Positions 59,058-64,000 of a stretch of 64,000 bases of DNA are shown here, piece by piece. Location: contig JAWQEG010002474.1 in NCBI GenBank assembly GCA_033782935.1, positions 37,895 through 101,894 of the forward strand. Reading direction: 5' to 3'. Below the pieces are notes generated by a model that saw only the letters and a program-made list of their open reading frames with translations, searched no databases and had not been told where the DNA came from. The DNA comes from Petrolisthes cinctipes. Its lineage: Eukaryota; Arthropoda; Malacostraca; Decapoda; Porcellanidae. Position numbers and translations under genes: made by a program. The stretch's first letter is position 1; the number at the start of each line of letters is the position of its first letter.

Positions 59058-59950
59058 TACCTTCTCTCCCTCTCTCCCTCCCTCTCCCCTCTCTTCTCAT
59101 CCCTCTCCTCTCTCTTCTCATCCCTCTCCCCTCTCTTCTCATCCCTTTCCTCTCTCTTCTCATCCCTCTCCCCTCTCTTCTCATCCCTCTCCCCTCTCTT
59201 TTCATCCCTCTCCCCTCTCTTCTCATCCCTCTCCCCTCTTTTCTCATCCCTCTCCCCTCTCTTTTCATCCCTCTCCCCCTCTCTTCTCATCCCTCTCCCC
59301 TCTTTTCTCATCCCTCTCCCCTCTCTTCTTCTCCCTCTCCCTCCCCTCTCTTCTTCTCCCTCTCCCCTCTCTTCTCCCTCTCCCTCCCTCTCTCTCTCTC
59401 CCTTCTCTTCTCCCTCTCCCTCCCTCTCTCTCTCTCCCTTCTCTTCTCCCTCTCCCCTCTCTTCTCTCTCTCTCTCCTCCCCTCCCCTCTCTTCTCCCTC
59501 TCTCTCCTCCCTCTCCCCTCTCTCCTTCTCCCTCTCCCCTCTCTCCTTCTCCCTCTCTCCTTCTCCCTCTCCCCTCTCTCCCCTCTTTTCTCCTCCTCCT
59601 CTCTCCCCTCTCCCCTCTCTCCTTCTCCCTCTCTCCTTCTCCCTCTCTCCTCTCTCCTTCTCCCTCTCCCCTCTCTCCTTCTCCCTCTCCCCTCTCTCCT
59701 CCCTCTCCCCTCTCTCCTTCTCACTCTCCCCCTCTCTCGTTCTCCCCTCTCTCCTTCTCCCTCTCTCCTTCTCCCTCTCTCCTTCTCCCTCTCCCCTTCT
59801 CCCTCTCCCCTCTCTCTCTCTCCCTCTCTCCTTCTCCCTCTCTCCTTCTCCCTCTCCCCTCTCTCTCTCTCCCTCTCTCCTTCTCCCTCTCTCCTTCTCC
59901 CTCTCCCCTCTCTCTCCTTCCTCTCTCCTCTCCTTCTCCCCTCCCTCCAC
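59058..59950 (+). repeat. Homopyrimidine minisatellite, CCCTCTCCCCTCTCTTCTCAT
   Basis: A 21-bp unit at 59080-59330, then shorter CTCTCCTTCTCCCTCTC units. The 300- to 400-codon frames here (both strands) are spurious. Confidence 0.9.
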
Positions 59951-60100
59951 ACACACACCAACACAAACCACCCTCTCATCTCTTCGCTCCCATCAGAGTT
60001 TCCCTTCTATTCAATTTTCTTCCCCTGTGTTCGTTCTATTTACTTCCGATCTGGCCCCAGTCACGGTCCATTTCTCTGTCTGCCCTGTTCACTCTAGGAA

Positions 60101-60133
<33 letters not shown>

Positions 60134-60244
60134 AGCTCCTTCTATCTCCCTTCAACATTTGCATTCGTCTCTCGCAAGCGCCAGACGATTTTTTTCCATG
60201 ACGGTCGGAATCATTACTGACGTCCCAAAGTTAATCCCTGTATA
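59951..60244. other. Spacer
   Basis: Pyrimidine-leaning, with (TC)n(TG)n at 60103-60133. No gene. Confidence 0.4.
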
Positions 60245-61440
60245 ATTAGCACGACTTCTAATCTCCCCCTCCACTTCCGTTCCCTCTGCAACTCCTCATC
60301 ACCTCCTCCTGTCCCTAGTTAAAGCCTTCTTCCCTCATCCCTGCTATCCCTCCATCTCTGTCCCTTGCTATTTGTTCCTCTCCTCCTTCTCCCATCCTTC
60401 TATATGCAATTCTGTCCCTCTTTTATTCCTTCTCCTTGCTCCCTCTCTGTCCCTCTCTTCTTCTCTGCCCCTTCATATTGTTCCTATCTGTCCCTCTCTT
60501 CTCTTTCTCTGCCCCTCTTCTCTATATTGTATTGTTCCTATCTGTCCCTCTCTTCTCTTTCTCTGCCCCTCTTCTCTTTATTGTAATGTTTCTCTCTGTC
60601 CCTCTCTTCTCCTCTGCTTCTTCGTATTGCTCTCCCTGTCTATCCTCTCTATTCTACGTTTTCGTCAACCTTTCCACCCTCTTCTCCCTCCATCTCCCTT
60701 TTGTCCTATCCTTTTCCCTTCATTTACTCCTATTCTTTCACTCTTTACAACGTGCATTATTCCTCCCCCTCCCGTTTATCATCCTTTGTGTTCCTTCATT
60801 TTCCACCCCTCTCCTTCCATCCTATTTCTTCTCCCCTCTCACTCTATATCAACTTTTCTTTCTTGTACCCTCCCAGCTTACTTTTTCTTCCTCTTCTTCT
60901 CACCCCCTTATCTCCCTCTCCCACCATCACCCCTTTCCCTCCCTCCCTTCTTATTTCTCTCTCCACCTCCATCATCCCTTTCCTTCCCTCCCCTTTTATT
61001 TCTCTCCACCTCCATCATCTCCTTCCCTCCTCCTTATTTCTCTCCCCTTCCACCATCACCCCTTCCCTCCTCTTTATTTCTCTCCACCTTCATCATTCCC
61101 TTCCCTCCTTATTTCTCTCTCCACCTCCATCATCCCCTTCCCTCCTCCTTATTTTTCTCTCCACCATCACCCCTTCCCTCCTTATTTTTCTCTCCACCAT
61201 CACCCATTCTCTCCTTATTTTTCTCTCCACCATCACCCCTTCCCTCCTTATTTTTCTCTCCACCATCACCCCTTCCCTCCTCCTTATTTTTCTCTCCACC
61301 ATCACCCCTTCCCTCCTCCTTATTTCTCTCTCCACCTCCATCATTCCCTTTCCTCCTTATTTCTCTCTCCACCTCCATCATCCCCTTCCCTCCTCCTTAT
61401 TTCTCTCTCCCCCTCCACCATCTCCTTCTCTACTGGAGCC
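60245..61440 (+). repeat. Homopyrimidine array including CACCATCACCCCTTCCCTCC units
   Basis: 60480-60610 has two near-identical units (CTGTCCCTCTCTTCTCTTTC). 60900-61430 has about 13 units of CTCCACCATCACCCCTTCCC with TCCTTATTTTTCT, 33-45 bp. Confidence 0.9.
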
Positions 61441-62157
61441 ACCATCCATCAGCTGTGTTGGCTCTCTGACACGCATACAATAATATGTTGGGGAGAGCCA
61501 CCCCCTCCACCTACTTTCACTCATCCACTTGGGAGGGGGCGTTGAGGGGGGGGGGCTTAGTTCTCTTTGCATTATAAAATATCTATAGAATTATAATATA
61601 TCAATCTGCTTATATTTGTGCGTTTATAAGTTTATCTATACAAATTTATACGTTGGTGTGTAAAGGTACTCCACTTTCATATGGACATATTGCATTAAAA
61701 TCCTGAACGAAACCTGTGTATAGAATTTAGTAAATGGACTAGAGAGATCGTTTGTACAGATATACAGTATAACATGCATATGTATATAGGAATGCAATAA
61801 TTGCCTCCACTTACGAAGTTGGAGAGGTCATATTTTTGCATCTGTTTGTCTGTCAATCTGTTTGTAAACACGATATATCAAAAAGTTATGAACTAATATT
61901 TAGTTTGCTGTGTGTGTGTGTGTGTGTGTGTAGTTTGCTATATGGTTGTGACGTGTGTGTGTGTGTGTGTGTAGTGGTTATAGTGTGCATGTACGTAATT
62001 ATGTATGTGTATGGTGTGTACTGTGCATGCGTGTGTGATTTTGCATACACATATATGTCAAGTCTTTCTAAAAAATGCAATATTTGTTTTTATAACTTTG
62101 CTCAATAGTTTGTTATTTTTTTCCATCAGGTGTAACGTTTCACTTGTCCTACATAGT
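61441..62157. other. Spacer with TG runs
   Basis: 61791-61900 (GCCTCCACTTACGAAGTTGG ... AACACGATATATCAAAAAGT) looks like part of an interspersed repeat. TG runs at 61910-61972. No gene. Confidence 0.45.
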
Positions 62158-62257
<100 letters not shown>

Positions 62258-62347
62258 ACAGTAATAAATAATTTAATAAATTGAGAAATAATTTAATATA
62301 TTAATAAATAATTTAATAAATTAATAAATTAATTAATAAATAACACC

Positions 62348-63307
62348 ATGGCACCTCAACTAACCTGTTTTACCTGCTCTGGTACTTTCGGCCCTACTAT
62401 TTTCGCGAACAGAGACGTCCTTGTTTGTAAATTTTGCAACTTACGAGAGGATACTTCGACCGACTTGAAGGCAGCACAACGCAAGATCGAGGCCTTGAGT
62501 GAGAAGTTGGAAACACTACAGGAATTCGTCACTCTCAACGTAGGAATGACATCGACTCCTACAGCACCCGTCGTCACAGCCCCCGTACAGACTGCCTCTA
62601 CACCCTTACCTCCACCGGCACCACCAACTACACCATCTCCACGGGAGGAGTTCCGCGTTGTCAGGAACAACATTCGGCCCACAAGGAACATTATACCCAT
62701 CACTACATGCCAGAACCGCTTCAAGATCCTGGCCCAAGACGACGATGAAGACGACACCGAGGCCAGGCTGGTTGGTGACTCCATGGTAAGGGGTCAACTC
62801 ACCGAGTTTTGTGGCCGAGCACCCAAGTCGAGGAAGCGATTTTGCATCCCGGGTGGCGGCCTAGACGACGTGATTGACTCAGTGGACGAAGTGACAAGCC
62901 TGGCCCCCGACAACACCACGTACGTCATCCACGTTGGAACTAACGACGTATTGAAGACCAGATCGGAAGAGCTCCTCAACAAATACCGACAGATGATTGC
63001 GAAGTTCAAGGAAAAGACGAACAACATCATACTTTCTGGAATCATCCCCCGCAGACAAGCAGACACCCGTTTCTACAACACCGCTACTAGTATCAACCGA
63101 CGACTTGCCAACATCTGCAACGAGGAGAACGTCGATTTCGTCAACACATGGGACAACTTTTATTTTGATGACTCGTTGTTCTCAGATGATGGTGTCCATC
63201 TGAATCAGGTAGGAGCAGCCCGTTTAGGACATTTGCTAAACGACGCGGTCATCAACCATCGTACAAAAAACGGGACTGCCCAGGTACTTCAAGGTCAGGT
63301 AACGTAA
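62348..63307 (+). CDS. CR1 ORF1 with CxxC finger and SGNH esterase, intact
   Basis: 319 codons, no break; the start codon sits in a good context (ACCATGG). C7/C10 and C27/C30 form a zinc site; residues 38-62 are coiled-coil; 68-100 are Pro/Thr-rich. SGNH domain: GDSMVRGQ with S145, HVGTND with N199, SGIIPRRQ, and DDGVHLNQ with D281 and H284. The triad Ser-Asp-His and the oxyanion Asn are all kept, so esterase activity is plausible. In CR1 elements ORF1 binds RNA and helps mobility. Its neighbour ORF2 starts in another frame 29 bases on. Confidence 0.9.
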   Translation: MAPQLTCFTCSGTFGPTIFANRDVLVCKFCNLREDTSTDLKAAQRKIEALSEKLETLQEFVTLNVGMTSTPTAPVVTAPVQTASTPLPPPAPPTTPSPREEFRVVRNNIRPTRNIIPITTCQNRFKILAQDDDEDDTEARLVGDSMVRGQLTEFCGRAPKSRKRFCIPGGGLDDVIDSVDEVTSLAPDNTTYVIHVGTNDVLKTRSEELLNKYRQMIAKFKEKTNNIILSGIIPRRQADTRFYNTATSINRRLANICNEENVDFVNTWDNFYFDDSLFSDDGVHLNQVGAARLGHLLNDAVINHRTKNGTAQVLQGQVT

Positions 63308-63336
63308 TACGAACAAACAGAATAACACGGGCAAAT

Positions 63337-64000
63337 GTGCAGTTACCCAACCGAAATAGTCTAAAGGTTTTTTATGTTAACGCTCGCAGCATCCATAACA
63401 AATTCACAGATCTAGAGGAATTAACGCTCACAGAAAATTATGATATAATCGGCATTACAGAATCGTGGCTAAATACTGAAAATAGAGACTTCCTAGCAGA
63501 GTATAAAATTCCTGGCTATACAATATTTGAGAAAGGTTGAACTAATAAAAGGGGAGGCGGAGTACTATTATATATTAAAGATGACCTCAAACCAATCCTA
63601 TTATCAAAGCCCCATATCGCTAACGTAGACACACTATATATACTCATTAGAAATAAATTCGGGATGAAACTTTTGTTAGCCTTATTATACAGACCCCCAG
63701 CTCAACCAGTACAAACTGACCGTGATATCTATGAACAAATTACCGAGATGAGTAACACGCAAGAGGCCGTAATTCTTGGCGATTTTAATTTACCAGTAAC
63801 AAAGTGGGGAGAACCATTACCAGCTCACTATGGTCAAGACCTTTATACTAACTTACAAGAGAGCTCTCTTATCCAATTTGTTAATAGTCCAACTCGTGGA
63901 AATAACGTTCTTGACCTAGTATTTGCAACAAAAGAAGACTTGATAGCGAATATTAACGTGGGTGATGAGTTTACTAATAGCGACCACCGCATAATCACAT
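63337..64000 (+). pseudogene. CR1 ORF2 endonuclease with one in-frame TGA, runs off-window
   Basis: Starts MQLPNRNSLKVFYVNARSIH (Asn) and has IIGITESWLN (Glu). A TGA at 63538-63540 interrupts EKG-TNKRGGGVLLYIKDDL; the frame then stays open to the window end with LALLYRPP, AVILGDFNLPVTKWG (Asp/Asn), NNVLDLVFAT and FTNSDHRI (SDH). The TGA stands where an Arg codon (CGA) would be, so CpG decay is a likely cause. Apart from that the domain is complete. The RT part lies outside the window. Confidence 0.9.

Noticed and set aside
59049..61545. Several frames of 220-400 codons of Ser/Pro/Leu or Arg/Glu/Gly
   Set aside because: Products of homopyrimidine/homopurine arrays, open on both strands because the repeats contain no stop codons.

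Overview
This is eukaryotic, arthropod-type genomic DNA, most likely from a decapod or other malacostracan crustacean. The reasons are the very high density of di-, tri- and tetranucleotide microsatellites and minisatellites, blocks of the arthropod telomere motif TTAGG inside the sequence, and a mobile-element complement of Jockey-, CR1- and L2-type non-LTR retrotransposons, Helitron, Tc1/mariner and Penelope-like pieces. The species cannot be named from sequence alone. I found no host protein-coding gene, tRNA, rRNA or CRISPR array. Almost all real coding signal belongs to transposable elements, mostly decayed, and most other long open frames are simple repeats read as protein.

Layout. 1-3430 (minus strand): a Jockey-type non-LTR element with a zinc-knuckle ORF1, endonuclease and reverse transcriptase (RT). 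3763-5674: a compact, young LTR element (316-bp LTRs, 2 differences) with no gag-pol but two overlapping frames for acidic proteins. 6036-7416: a MITE, a possible Helitron terminus, a mariner-type MITE and two inverted Helitron helicase fragments joined by a hairpin. 8167-10645: minisatellites and TTAGG blocks. 10650-14750 (plus) and 14783-16975 (minus): two decayed non-LTR elements facing each other. 16978-24370: microsatellites and pyrimidine-rich minisatellites with a small retroelement fragment and a G-rich inverted array. 24371-29048: a nearly full-length CR1/L2-type element with only a few lesions. 29133-41430: almost continuous tandem repeats, including a higher-order array at 32641-33770, plus a probable solo LTR at 39453-39968.

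41632-45822 is a giant palindrome, with two arms of about 1.17 kb around a 1.86-kb centre. It carries motifs resembling Penelope-like-element hammerhead cores and a perfect 68-bp inner palindrome. 46068-49175 is a Tc1-type transposase pseudogene broken by a MITE with a clean 8-bp target duplication and by an inverted duplication. 49459-51355 holds MITEs (one nested in another). 51750-54650 (minus) is a CR1 element whose ORF1 keeps an intact SGNH-esterase signature. 55030-57672 holds G-rich and purine arrays and a cluster of four TIR elements. 57719-62254 is mostly microsatellite and long homopyrimidine. 62348-64000 is the 5' half of another CR1 element, running off the window.

How the parts relate: the autonomous-type elements (CR1/L2, Jockey, Tc1, Helitron) are broken, while several non-autonomous passengers look younger. 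Many microsatellites sit directly at retroelement 3' tails or next to their 5' ends, so retrotransposition and repeat expansion seem coupled here. The most promising unusual objects are the LTR element with acidic frames (3763-5674) and the giant palindrome (41632-45822).
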